Below are positions 6,501 to 12,754 of a stretch of 12,754 nt of DNA, one piece after another; position 1 is the stretch's first letter, and each line of letters opens with the position of its first letter. Below the pieces are notes generated by a model that was not told where the DNA came from, searched no databases, and saw nothing but the letters and a program-made list of their open reading frames with translations. A program made the translations under genes and the position numbers. The stretch comes from Deltaproteobacteria bacterium (GTDB lineage Bacteria > Myxococcota > Myxococcia > Myxococcales > 40CM-4-68-19): NCBI GenBank assembly GCA_018266095.1, contig JAFEBC010000753.1, positions 1-12,754 on the forward strand, read 5' to 3'.

Positions 6501-6577
6501 GAAATCGTGTGAGATGTGTTCACCGGATGTGTTCACCGAGAAATCGTGTGAGGTGTGTTCACCGATGTGTTCACCCC
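6501..6577 (+). repeat. 39-bp tandem repeat (two units) with dispersed repeat copies 5 and 6
   Basis: Units start at 6501 and 6540. Each begins GAAATCGTGTGAG, the dispersed core, and continues with two copies of a G(A/G)TGTGTTCACC motif, giving four such motifs at 6513, 6526, 6552 and 6564. The arrangement looks like iterons, but no replication gene is nearby. The array ends about 75 bp before the lon -35 box. Confidence 0.85.
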
Positions 6578-6650
6578 TCCGCGAATCCTTTTCCCCCCTC
6601 CGGCATCGCCTACACACGCGGATCCCCTTCGCTTTTTTCGTGGCCCGCGT

Positions 6651-6690
6651 TTGACACCCCCCACATCATCATTACGGTGCACCCCGGAGG
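6651..6690 (+). promoter_or_regulatory. Probable lon promoter and ribosome binding site
   Basis: A perfect housekeeping-type -35 box TTGACA lies at 6651-6656. A weak -10 candidate TACGGT lies at 6673-6678 (16-bp spacer). A strong GGAGG at 6686-6690 is six bases before the lon ATG. The transcript leader would be very short, with TSS near 6685, which leaves the -10 assignment doubtful. I see no clear sigma-32 (heat-shock) promoter. Confidence 0.5.
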
Positions 6691-6696
6691 CTCACC

Positions 6697-9171
6697 ATGG
6701 CTGATAGGGACATCCGCATTCCGTCGCAGCTCCCCGTGTGGTCCGAGGAGGGCTTCGTCCTCTTCCCCGGGACGATGGCTGCGCTCGTGATCGACGAGGA
6801 CACCGCGAAGTTCGCCAGCGAGCGCATCGCCCGCGACGACGGTCTCGTGGCGATCGCGGTCGAAGTCGAGAGCGAGGAGGCGCCCGAGGGCGCGGAAGAG
6901 AAGCACGGCGAAGGCACCGAGATCGAGTGGGGCCCCATCGGCGTGGCCGCGAAGATCGTGCGCGTCGCCAAGGAGCGCGGCGGCGAGACGACCATGCTGC
7001 TCGAGGGCCTGGCGCGCGTCGAGCTGGGCGTGATCACGCAGGAGGAGCCGTACGCGATCGCGAGCGTGTCGGTGCAGCCGGAGCCCAAGCCGCCGTACAG
7101 CGCCAAGGTGGCGGCGCTGGCGATGGAGGCCAAGAAGCTCTCGCGTGAGATCCTCTCGATGCTGCCGAACGTGCCCAACGAGATCGGCGAGCAGATCCAG
7201 GCGATGACCGAGCCCGGGAAGCTGGCGGACCTGTTGGCGTTCCGCGTGCCCGCGCCCACGGAAGAGAAGCGCGCGGCGCTCGAGGCCACGGTGCTCGAGG
7301 AGCGCCTGGAGCTCGTGGTGCAGATGCTGGGTCGCCGCCGCGAGCTGCTCGATGTGTCGAGCAAGATCGACGGCGCGGTGCGCGCCCAGGTGGGCAAGCA
7401 GGAGCGTGAGCACATGCTCCGCGGGCGCATGCGCGCGATCCAGAAGGAGCTGAACGCGCTCGCGCGCCAGAAGGCCGGCGAGGATCCGGACGAGGACGAC
7501 GACGAGCAGAACGGCGCGAAGGTGCTCAAGAAGCGGCTCGACGAGGTCGAGCTGTCGAAGGAGGTGCGCGCGCAGGTCGAGAAGGAGCTCAAGCGGCTCG
7601 CGTCGCTGCCGCAGGCGTCGCCGGAGGTGTCGGTGGCGCGCACGTGGCTGACGTGGATCGCGGACCTGCCGTGGGGGAAGGTCACGCCCGACAACACCGA
7701 CGTGGGCAACGCGCAGGCGCAGCTCGACAAGGACCACAACGGCCTCGAGAAGGTGAAGAAGCGCATCGCGGAGTACCTGGCCGTGCGCTCGCTGAAGAAG
7801 GACTTGAAGGGGCCGATCCTCTGCCTCATCGGGCCGCCGGGCGTGGGCAAGACGTCGCTCGGCCAGAGCATCGCCAAGGCCATGGGGCGCAAGTTCGTGC
7901 GCGTCAGCTTGGGCGGCGTGCGTGACGAAGCCGAGGTCCGCGGGCACCGGCGCACGTACGTCGGCGCGCTGCCGGGGCGCTTCGTGCAGGCCATGAAGCG
8001 CGCGGGCACGAGCAATCCGGTGATGCTGCTGGACGAGATCGACAAGATGGGCAGCGGCGCGCAGGGCGATCCCTCCGCGGCGCTGCTCGAGGTCCTGGAC
8101 CCCGAGCAGAACCACGCGTTCGCGGACCACTACCTCGAGGTGCCGCTCGACTTGTCCAAGGTGCTGTTCCTGGCCACGGCGAACGGCTTCGATGGCATCC
8201 CCGCGCCGCTGCGGGACCGCATGGAGATCATCGAGATCCCCAGCTACACCGTGGACGAAAAGATCGCCATCGCGCGCGAGCACCTGGTGCCGAAGCAGGC
8301 CGAGGTGCACGGGCTCTCGGACGTGACCATCACGTTCACGCGGGCGGCGCTGGAGCGCATCGTGCTGCGGCACACGCGCGAGGCGGGCGTGCGCGGGCTC
8401 GAGCGGCGGCTGGCGGAGGTGTGCCGTGGGCTCGCGGTCGAGCGCGTGAGCGGCGCGTTGCCGACGGGCGGCGCGGCCATCGAGCGCGTGATCGACGCGC
8501 CGGAGATCGAGACGCTGCTGGGGCCGGACAAGATCCTGCCCGAGGCGCCCGATCGCACCGCGCTCCCGGGCGTGGCGGCGGGCCTCGCGTGGACGCCGGT
8601 GGGCGGGGAGGTGCTCTTCGTCGAGACCACCTCGATGCCGGGGCACGGCAAGCTCATCCTCACCGGTCAGCTCGGTGACGTGATGCGCGAGTCGGCGCAG
8701 GCGGCCACGAGCTACGTGCGGGCACACGCGAGCGAGCTCGGGCTGCCGGCCGATCCGCTGGCGGGGCTCGACGTGCACATCCACTTGCCCGCGGGCGGCA
8801 CGCCCAAGGACGGCCCGAGCGCAGGCGTGACGCTGTTCACTGCGCTCGTGTCCCTGCTGACGGGCGTGCGCGTGCGCGACGACGTGGCGATGACGGGCGA
8901 GGCCACGCTGCGCGGCCGCGTGCTCCCGGTGGGCGGCATCAAGGAGAAAGTCCTGGCCGCCATCCGCATGGGCATGAAGCGCGTCATCCTGCCGAAGAAG
9001 TGCGCGCGCGATCTCGCCGACATCCCCGAGGAGGCGCTGAAGGGCCTCGAGGTGGTGCTGGTCGAGCGCATGGAGGAGGTGCTGGCGGCGGCGCTGGTGA
9101 AGCCGCTGTCGGTGACCTCGACCGCGCCCACCGATCCGGTGCCGCAGTCGCCGCCGAGCGCCGCGGTCTGA
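6697..9171 (+). CDS. lon: ATP-dependent Lon protease
   Basis: This 824-residue protein is a complete cytoplasmic Lon that unfolds and degrades misfolded and regulatory proteins. In order it has an N-terminal substrate-binding LAN domain (about 10-205, somewhat divergent), a charged helical linker (about 215-330), an AAA+ module with Walker A GPPGVGKT (379-386) and Walker B VMLLDEID (442-449), and an S16 peptidase domain. The catalytic Ser708 lies in PKDGPSAGVT and Lys751 in GGIKEKVL, with the same 43-residue spacing as in E. coli Lon. The C-terminal tail is Pro/Ser/Ala-rich. The ATG is fixed by GGAGG six bases upstream. It is slightly longer than E. coli Lon (784). Myxobacteria often carry two Lon genes (lonV, lonD/bsgA), and I cannot tell which this is. 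The upstream region is crowded with mobile repeats. Confidence 0.97.
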   Translation: MADRDIRIPSQLPVWSEEGFVLFPGTMAALVIDEDTAKFASERIARDDGLVAIAVEVESEEAPEGAEEKHGEGTEIEWGPIGVAAKIVRVAKERGGETTMLLEGLARVELGVITQEEPYAIASVSVQPEPKPPYSAKVAALAMEAKKLSREILSMLPNVPNEIGEQIQAMTEPGKLADLLAFRVPAPTEEKRAALEATVLEERLELVVQMLGRRRELLDVSSKIDGAVRAQVGKQEREHMLRGRMRAIQKELNALARQKAGEDPDEDDDEQNGAKVLKKRLDEVELSKEVRAQVEKELKRLASLPQASPEVSVARTWLTWIADLPWGKVTPDNTDVGNAQAQLDKDHNGLEKVKKRIAEYLAVRSLKKDLKGPILCLIGPPGVGKTSLGQSIAKAMGRKFVRVSLGGVRDEAEVRGHRRTYVGALPGRFVQAMKRAGTSNPVMLLDEIDKMGSGAQGDPSAALLEVLDPEQNHAFADHYLEVPLDLSKVLFLATANGFDGIPAPLRDRMEIIEIPSYTVDEKIAIAREHLVPKQAEVHGLSDVTITFTRAALERIVLRHTREAGVRGLERRLAEVCRGLAVERVSGALPTGGAAIERVIDAPEIETLLGPDKILPEAPDRTALPGVAAGLAWTPVGGEVLFVETTSMPGHGKLILTGQLGDVMRESAQAATSYVRAHASELGLPADPLAGLDVHIHLPAGGTPKDGPSAGVTLFTALVSLLTGVRVRDDVAMTGEATLRGRVLPVGGIKEKVLAAIRMGMKRVILPKKCARDLADIPEEALKGLEVVLVERMEEVLAAALVKPLSVTSTAPTDPVPQSPPSAAV

Positions 9172-9190
9172 AGCGCGGCCGCGAGCCTGG

Positions 9191-9246
9191 GAGACCTGCG
9201 TCTCGGGTAGTTCTACCTGAGGGCAGGTCCCCTACAGTGGGGACTT
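9191..9246 (+). promoter_or_regulatory. Three consecutive inverted repeats downstream of lon
   Basis: Three hairpins follow each other: GAGAC/GTCTC (9191-9204, 4-base loop), GGTAG/CTACC (9206-9217, 2-base loop) and GTCCCC/GGGGAC (9227-9244, 6-base loop, extendable to 8 pairs with one G-T). The last could act as a lon terminator, although no strong T-run follows. The short GGTAGTTCTACC palindrome resembles a dimeric regulator site. The role is undetermined. Confidence 0.45.
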
Positions 9247-9279
9247 GTAGAGCACACGGCCCTTCGTGCGAGATCGCGG

Positions 9280-9783
9280 ATGTGGGGGACGCCAAAGGTC
9301 TCGATGCTCCCGGTCCCGAGTTTGTCTGCCGCACCGCCTCCTTCTCCCCTCGCCCTGGCGCTTTGCGCGTTGCCGCAGATCGAGACGCTCGCGCTCGCGT
9401 GGGAGCGTGATGGCGGGCCGGCGCTCTATGTCTTCGATGTGCGCGGCGGCTCCGGCGTGAGGCTGGCGAACGCGGAGATGACCTGTCCGTTCGGCGACCA
9501 GCCGGACCTTCCGTCGTGTGTGCCGCCGCTGTCGGAGATGGACGCGGGGCTGACCTTGACCGCCTGTCATCACACCACTGGACGGCACCTCGTCTGTCCC
9601 GTGTTCGCGCGCGGCGCGCTGGAGGCGGCGCTGGTGACGTCGGCGTTCGACAACGGCGAGGATCACTCGCTCGATCTGCGCGCCATCGAGCTGCGCCGCA
9701 TGCTGGTGCGCATCTCGTGGGTGATGCAGTTGCAGCTCGAGCGCGCGCCCCTGGCCGACCCGCGGCTCGCCATGGCGGAGTGA
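9280..9783 (+). CDS. Small unknown protein, possibly GAF-like fold
   Basis: This open frame of up to 167 residues has strong G/C third-position bias and I judge it real, but I do not recognise it. Alternating hydrophobic strands (about 35-62), a central Cys/His-containing part (Cys69, Cys80, Cys96, His97, His98, Cys106), a strand pair (VCPVFARGALEAALVTSAF) and a C-terminal amphipathic helix (about 131-156) are compatible with a compact GAF- or PAS-like sensor domain; this is only a shape argument. There is no signal peptide or membrane helix. The start is uncertain: ATG 9280 or ATG 9304 (residue 9) are both possible and neither has a good Shine-Dalgarno. It follows lon by about 110 bp and precedes the next gene by 80 bp. 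Confidence 0.6.
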   Translation: MWGTPKVSMLPVPSLSAAPPPSPLALALCALPQIETLALAWERDGGPALYVFDVRGGSGVRLANAEMTCPFGDQPDLPSCVPPLSEMDAGLTLTACHHTTGRHLVCPVFARGALEAALVTSAFDNGEDHSLDLRAIELRRMLVRISWVMQLQLERAPLADPRLAMAE

Positions 9784-9863
9784 GCCGACGGAGGTCTGAC
9801 CGGACAGCCCCCGGGGAGGTGTGCGACGATGCGGCGGACGTCGTACGCGAGGGGGCCCGAAAG

Positions 9864-10658
9864 GTGCGGTGGGGATTGAGGCTGCGGCGGACGAGTGTGC
9901 TCCTCGCGATGGCGTGTGCGTGCTGGGCGTTCCCGGGCCGTGCGCAGACCACCAGGGGAGAGGCCGCACCGCCTCCCGCGCCGACCAAGGCTGCGCCTCC
10001 CGCGCCGACCAAGGCTGCGCCGCCACCTGCGCCCACCAAGGCTCCTCCAGCAGCCGCGTCGACGCCCCCGCCCGTGAAGGCGCTGCCCAGCGCGCCCACG
10101 CAGGCGACGCAAGCGGGCCCGGTCCCCAAGCCGGCGGCCGCGGACGACGACTTCGATCTGCTCGCGCCCGCGCCCACGCTCGATGCGGAGGCGCGGGCGA
10201 AGGCCGAGGAGACGACGCGGGCGCTGGAGCGGCGACGCTGGATGCTGCAAATGCACCAGGTGGCGGGCTTCGTGAACCTGGCGGCGATGACCACGGCGGT
10301 GGTGCTGGGGCAGCTCAACTTGAGCGACAAGTACGGCGGCGGCGGAGACACCGGGAAGTTCATCACGCCGCACGCGATCGCGGCCTACCCCTCGGCGGCC
10401 ATCTTCACGGGCACGGGCCTCCTCGCCCTCTTCGCGCCCAGCCCGATCGACAAGCCGGCGCGGCTCGATTCGGCCACGCTGCACAAGACCGCGATGGCGA
10501 TCGCGACGGCGGGCATGATCGGCGAGGTCGTGCTCGGCATCATCACCGCGAGCCAGGAGGGAAAGCTCTCGCAGCGCGACCTGGCGCTGGTGCATCAGAT
10601 CAACGGCTACGTGACGCTGGGCGCGACGGCGACGGGCTTCACCGTGCTCTTCTTCTGA
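9864..10658 (+). CDS. Membrane protein with signal sequence, Pro-rich linker and cytochrome b561-like four-helix domain
   Basis: The 264-residue product starts at GTG 9864, preceded by GAGGGGG about nine bases upstream. A signal peptide (1-28, RRTSVLLAMACACWAFPGRAQ) is followed by a low-complexity linker with three PAPTKA repeats (39-60), a basic/acidic helix (about 104-126) and four hydrophobic helices (about 127-150, 172-191, 206-228 and 240-263). Histidines 131, 207 and 244 lie near the starts of helices 1, 3 and 4. This resembles b561-type or DUF4405-like haem-binding bundles; haem binding is inferred. The enlarged open frame starting upstream at 9516 lacks any of this logic and overlaps the previous gene. 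It is followed by an SRPBCC-domain secreted protein after 67 bp. Substrate and pathway are unknown. Confidence 0.78.
   Translation: MRWGLRLRRTSVLLAMACACWAFPGRAQTTRGEAAPPPAPTKAAPPAPTKAAPPPAPTKAPPAAASTPPPVKALPSAPTQATQAGPVPKPAAADDDFDLLAPAPTLDAEARAKAEETTRALERRRWMLQMHQVAGFVNLAAMTTAVVLGQLNLSDKYGGGGDTGKFITPHAIAAYPSAAIFTGTGLLALFAPSPIDKPARLDSATLHKTAMAIATAGMIGEVVLGIITASQEGKLSQRDLALVHQINGYVTLGATATGFTVLFF
9971..10045 (+). repeat. 24-bp coding tandem repeat in Pro-rich linker
   Basis: Two perfect 24-bp units (9971-9994 and 9995-10018) and a diverged 27-bp third unit (10019-10045) encode PPAPTKAA-type repeats. They lie between the signal peptide and the membrane domain. Length variation between strains would be expected. 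Confidence 0.85.
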
Positions 10659-10713
10659 CCCGAACGATCGCCGGGGGAAGTTTGCGGATGCAGCGGCGCG
10701 AGGGAAGCCGCGC

Positions 10714-10719
10714 TACGAT
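10714..10719 (+). promoter_or_regulatory. Candidate -10 element TACGAT, possibly giving a leaderless mRNA
   Basis: TACGAT (4 of 6 matches to TATAAT) ends six bases before the ATG at 10726, so a start at the usual distance would coincide with the first base of the codon. No Shine-Dalgarno is visible before this ATG. No -35 box at standard spacing is convincing. Confidence 0.35.
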
Positions 10720-10725
10720 GCGCAG

Positions 10726-11460
10726 ATGATCCGCACGGCGAGCCTGTTGCTGATGGTGACGATGCCTGCCTGGGCTGGGGCGGCGGGGACGAGCACGCCT
10801 CCCGTGGCTCCGGCGCTGCCCGCTGCGGCCTCCAGCACGTCCACGAGTCCGGGCGCATCCACGAGCACGGGCGCGTCCACCAGCACGGTGACTCCCAGCA
10901 AGGCCGAGCTCCCTGCCCTGCCGCAGCTTGATCAGGTGGAGAAGGCCAAGCTGCGCGCGGGCGTCGTGCTCTCGCGCGCGAAGGAAGGCGAGACCGGCGG
11001 CGAGCTGCTCGTGTGGGCCTTCGCCCGGTGCCCGCCCTCGGAGGTGTTCGCGGTGCTCACGCACCACGCGGACTTCCCGGAGTTCATGCCGCGGCTCAAG
11101 TCGGTGCAGGTGCTGCGCCACGACGACGCCACCGGCGAGCGCGCGGTGCAGACCATCGACGCGAGCATCCAGAGCGTGACGTACGGGCTCGACTACACGT
11201 GGAGCAAGGACGCGTGGCACATGGACTTCGCGCTGGCGCAGGACCTGCCGCACGAGGTGGCCGCCGTGCGCGGGCACTGGCAGCTCTGGCCGCAGGACGA
11301 CGGCAAGGCCACGCTCATCGAGTACGCGAGCGCAGTGGAGGTCGGCCGCTACGTGCCGGGGTTCATCCGCAGCTATCTGGCAGACCGCGGCCTCAAGGAC
11401 ACGATCGATGCGGTGCGAAAGCGGGCCGAGTCGCGCCTCGCACCCAAGCCTGCGCAATAG
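10726..11460 (+). CDS. Secreted SRPBCC (START-like / polyketide cyclase-dehydrase superfamily) protein
   Basis: This 244-residue protein has an N-terminal signal peptide (about 1-20, MIRTASLLLMVTMPAWAGAA) and a Ser/Thr/Pro/Ala-rich linker (about 21-60, with repeated AST/STST). From about 75 to 235 it has an SRPBCC helix-grip domain. Diagnostic features are the early block PPSEVFAVLTHHADFPEFMP (103-122), the strands that follow and the long C-terminal helix (about 211-236) that closes the hydrophobic pocket in this fold. Such proteins bind lipids, quinones or other hydrophobic ligands; the ligand here is unknown. The start has a -10-like TACGAT six bases upstream and no Shine-Dalgarno. It follows the b561-like membrane protein on the same strand, so the two may work together at the envelope. 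It converges with the SDR gene, 36 bp away. Confidence 0.82.
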   Translation: MIRTASLLLMVTMPAWAGAAGTSTPPVAPALPAAASSTSTSPGASTSTGASTSTVTPSKAELPALPQLDQVEKAKLRAGVVLSRAKEGETGGELLVWAFARCPPSEVFAVLTHHADFPEFMPRLKSVQVLRHDDATGERAVQTIDASIQSVTYGLDYTWSKDAWHMDFALAQDLPHEVAAVRGHWQLWPQDDGKATLIEYASAVEVGRYVPGFIRSYLADRGLKDTIDAVRKRAESRLAPKPAQ

Positions 11461-11496
11461 CCAGACGCGCTCGACGCGTGTCGCGGCGATCGTCGG

Positions 11497-12321
11497 CTAC
11501 GTGATGCCGTCCTCGCGCGGCGGGATCTCCCACAGGTCGCCCCACAGCGAGCCGCCGCCGTCGATCTTGAGCGTCGCGCCGGTGATGAACTGCGCGGCAG
11601 GCGAGGCCAGGAACACCACCGAGTGCGCGACCTCCTCTACGGTGCCGAAGCGCTTCTGCGGCGTTCGGTGCAGGCTGCTCGCCACCAGCTCTTGCGGGTA
11701 CTGATCGATGCCGCTCGAGCGGATGATGCCGGGCGCCACCGCGTTCACGCGCACGTCGGCCCAGGCCCACTCGACCGCGAGCGACATGGTGAGGTTCTCG
11801 ACGCCCGCCCGCGCCGCGCCGGTGTGAGACATGCCCGCGAATCCGCGCGTGACCATGGCGGTGATGTTGACGATGCTGCCGCGCTTGTGGGGCAACATCG
11901 CGCGCGTGGCCACCTCGCGGGTCATGTTGAAGGTGCCGATGAGGTTGTTGCGCACCACCGCCTCGAAGCCCTTCGAGGACATCTCGGAGGCGGGCATGGG
12001 GAACTGGCCGCCGGCGTTGTTGATGAGCACGTCGATGCGGCCGAACTTGTCGAGCGCGGCGCCCACCAGCGCCTCCACCTGCGCGAGATCGCGGATGTCG
12101 CACGTCTGCGCGAGGACCTCGCCGTACTTGCTGAGTTCAGCGGCTGCCGGCTCGAGGTGATCCGGCTTGCGGCTCGCGATCACGACCTTCGCGCCAAGCT
12201 CCAAGAGCTCTCGCGCGATGGCCTTGCCGATGCCGGTGCCGCCGCCGGTGACGAGCGCGACCTGGCCGTTGAAGAGCCCTGGCGTGAACGGATTTCGCTT
12301 CGCGGCGTCGATGTCGAGCAT
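11497..12321 (-). CDS. SDR-family oxidoreductase resembling trans-2-enoyl-CoA reductase (PECR-like)
   Basis: This 274-residue Rossmann-fold enzyme has TGGGTGIG (25-32) for the cofactor, Arg51 after beta 2 (suggesting NADPH), Asp75 before DIRD, and NNAGG (101-105). The usual YxxxK is absent: the expected Tyr and Lys positions are Thr167 and Arg171 in SHTGAARAGVENLTMSLAVEWA. From memory, this HSGAARAGV-NLT-SLALEWA block is characteristic of peroxisomal trans-2-enoyl-CoA reductase and its bacterial relatives, so the change probably marks that subfamily rather than decay. The C-terminal FITGATLKIDGG and the tail around EIPPREDG also fit. It probably acts in fatty-acyl-CoA metabolism, by inference. 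The ATG has no Shine-Dalgarno. The upstream gene ends 20 bp before it, so the two are probably one operon, with a possible internal promoter at 12329-12334. Confidence 0.92.
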   Translation of the reverse strand: MLDIDAAKRNPFTPGLFNGQVALVTGGGTGIGKAIARELLELGAKVVIASRKPDHLEPAAAELSKYGEVLAQTCDIRDLAQVEALVGAALDKFGRIDVLINNAGGQFPMPASEMSSKGFEAVVRNNLIGTFNMTREVATRAMLPHKRGSIVNITAMVTRGFAGMSHTGAARAGVENLTMSLAVEWAWADVRVNAVAPGIIRSSGIDQYPQELVASSLHRTPQKRFGTVEEVAHSVVFLASPAAQFITGATLKIDGGGSLWGDLWEIPPREDGIT

Positions 12322-12328
12322 GCCGCGA

Positions 12329-12334
12329 AATGTA
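12329..12334 (-). promoter_or_regulatory. Candidate -10 element TACATT before the SDR gene
   Basis: On the minus strand GCTACATT ends seven bases before the ATG at 12321. It is closely comparable to GCTACGAT before the SRPBCC gene, also without a Shine-Dalgarno. It may drive a leaderless transcript of the SDR gene independent of the upstream gene; support is by pattern only. Confidence 0.3.
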
Positions 12335-12341
12335 GCAGCGA

Positions 12342-12754
12342 TCAGAACTCGGCGTGGAGGAGGACGGTGCGGCCGGCGTCGAAGGTGCCGCCGTCGGGCT
12401 GCGAGCCGAACACGTACGGGAGCGTGGCGTCGAGCGTGCCGTGCGCCTCGTAGCGCTTGCCCTCGGCGGCGGAGGTGCCCGCGTCGTTGACGTAGGTGTA
12501 GACGAGCGCGGCCTTGCCCGTCGTGGGCTGGCCGGTGGCCTTCTGCAGCGCGAACGAGCGGCCGTCGACGAGGCCGACGCTGGAGCTGGCCTGCGTGAAG
12601 TCGCTGAGCGCGAACTGCGTGCCCGAGTCAGGCGTGGCGCCGAAGGGAGGATCGCCCGCGCGCACGAGGACGGTGGACAGGGCGATGACGCCGTCGGGGA
12701 GATCGGTCGGCGTGATCGAGAGCGTGTTGGTGACGCCCGCGTCGTCGACGAGCA
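12342..12754 (-). CDS. 3' part of an unidentified protein (partial, runs off right edge)
   Basis: The frame enters from the right edge and stops at TGA 12342-12344, leaving 136 visible C-terminal residues. The base composition at third positions is typical of the window. The sequence is rich in Gly, Thr, Asp and Ala with regularly spaced strands (for example TLSITPTDLPDG, LDATLPYVFGS, RTVLLHAEF at the end). This looks like an extracytoplasmic beta-rich protein, but the N-terminus needed to see a signal or lipobox lies outside the window. I do not recognise a family. It precedes the SDR gene by 20 bp. Confidence 0.6.
   Translation of the reverse strand, partial: LVDDAGVTNTLSITPTDLPDGVIALSTVLVRAGDPPFGATPDSGTQFALSDFTQASSSVGLVDGRSFALQKATGQPTTGKAALVYTYVNDAGTSAAEGKRYEAHGTLDATLPYVFGSQPDGGTFDAGRTVLLHAEF

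Larger units (their letters stand above)
6160..6696. other. 537-bp repeat-rich divergent intergenic region between RAYT and lon
   Basis: No gene is supported here. Composition is visibly lower in G+C than in the flanking genes. From left to right it holds a short unremarkable stretch (6160-6232), a 66-bp tandem repeat with a hairpin (6233-6366), a pyrimidine tract (6358-6437), a further T/C-rich stretch (6438-6497), a 39-bp tandem repeat (6501-6577) and the lon promoter and ribosome binding site (6651-6690). Open frames crossing it on both strands are low-complexity by-products of the repeats. Confidence 0.75.

Noticed and set aside
6501..6577. CRISPR-like array
   Set aside because: There are only two units, the between-core sequence is itself repeated rather than unique, and no cas gene is in the window.
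6069..6617. 182-codon open frame on the minus strand across the repeat region
   Set aside because: It consists of translated repeats (SHDF, TPLTRF) and a poly-Lys/Arg/Glu stretch from the pyrimidine tract, and overlaps the start of the transposase gene. There is no ribosome binding site or family signature.
6168..6790. Three overlapping plus-strand open frames rich in Ser/Leu/Phe
   Set aside because: The TTC tract is open in every frame; the products are low-complexity and the last one overlaps lon out of frame.
6610..8784. 724-codon minus-strand open frame opposite lon
   Set aside because: It is His/Arg/Leu-rich antisense shadow caused by high GC3 in lon, which has all catalytic motifs.
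11472..11495. Bidirectional terminator between the SRPBCC and SDR genes
   Set aside because: CGAC/GTCG and CGACG/CGTCG pairings exist, but such short GC stems are expected by chance in this composition and there is no T-run.

Overview
The window is a very GC-rich bacterial segment with strong G/C preference at third codon positions, GTG starts and many 4-8 bp gene overlaps. Together with secreted proteins carrying proline- or serine/threonine-rich linkers, this suggests a myxobacterium or other Myxococcota/Deltaproteobacteria chromosome. The organism is an inference; no marker gene fixes it.

Region 1 (1-5179, + strand) is a tightly packed operon. After the 3' end of an unidentified gene come a type III polyketide synthase (228-1319), an isoprenylcysteine-methyltransferase-like integral membrane methylase (1313-1888), an acyl carrier protein (1881-2174), a fatty-acyl-AMP ligase (2171-3997) and an FAD-dependent oxidoreductase (4007-5179). 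Read together, the ligase activates a fatty acid and loads it on the carrier protein. The type III synthase extends it to an alkylpyrone or alkylresorcinol, the methylase methylates the ring and the flavoprotein oxidises or reduces it. The layout recalls srsABC of Streptomyces griseus and bpsAB of Bacillus, with a dedicated ACP/FAAL starter module added.

Region 2 (about 4660-6580) looks like a mobile-element neighbourhood. A minus-strand Y1/HUH transposase of the REP-associated (RAYT) type lies at 5224-6147. Around it are at least six copies of a short repeat with invariant core AATCGTGTGAG. Two copies lie in frame inside the flavoprotein gene and are translated as HLSHDF, one supplies the transposase stop codon, and three lie between the transposase and lon. 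The 537 bp between the transposase and lon also hold a 66-bp tandem repeat with a perfect hairpin, a long pyrimidine/TTC tract with mirror symmetry, and a 39-bp iteron-like tandem repeat. This pairing of a RAYT with a dispersed repeat, with in-frame invasion of an enzyme gene, is the most distinctive feature of the window.

Region 3 (6651-11460, + strand) begins with a recognisable promoter and ribosome binding site and a complete Lon protease. It continues with a short unknown protein, a signal-peptide protein with a four-helix cytochrome b561-like membrane domain, and a secreted SRPBCC-fold protein. Region 4 (11497-12754, - strand) converges on it. It carries an SDR reductase resembling peroxisomal trans-2-enoyl-CoA reductase, preceded by the 3' part of an unidentified gene that runs off the right edge. 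No rRNA, tRNA or CRISPR array was seen.
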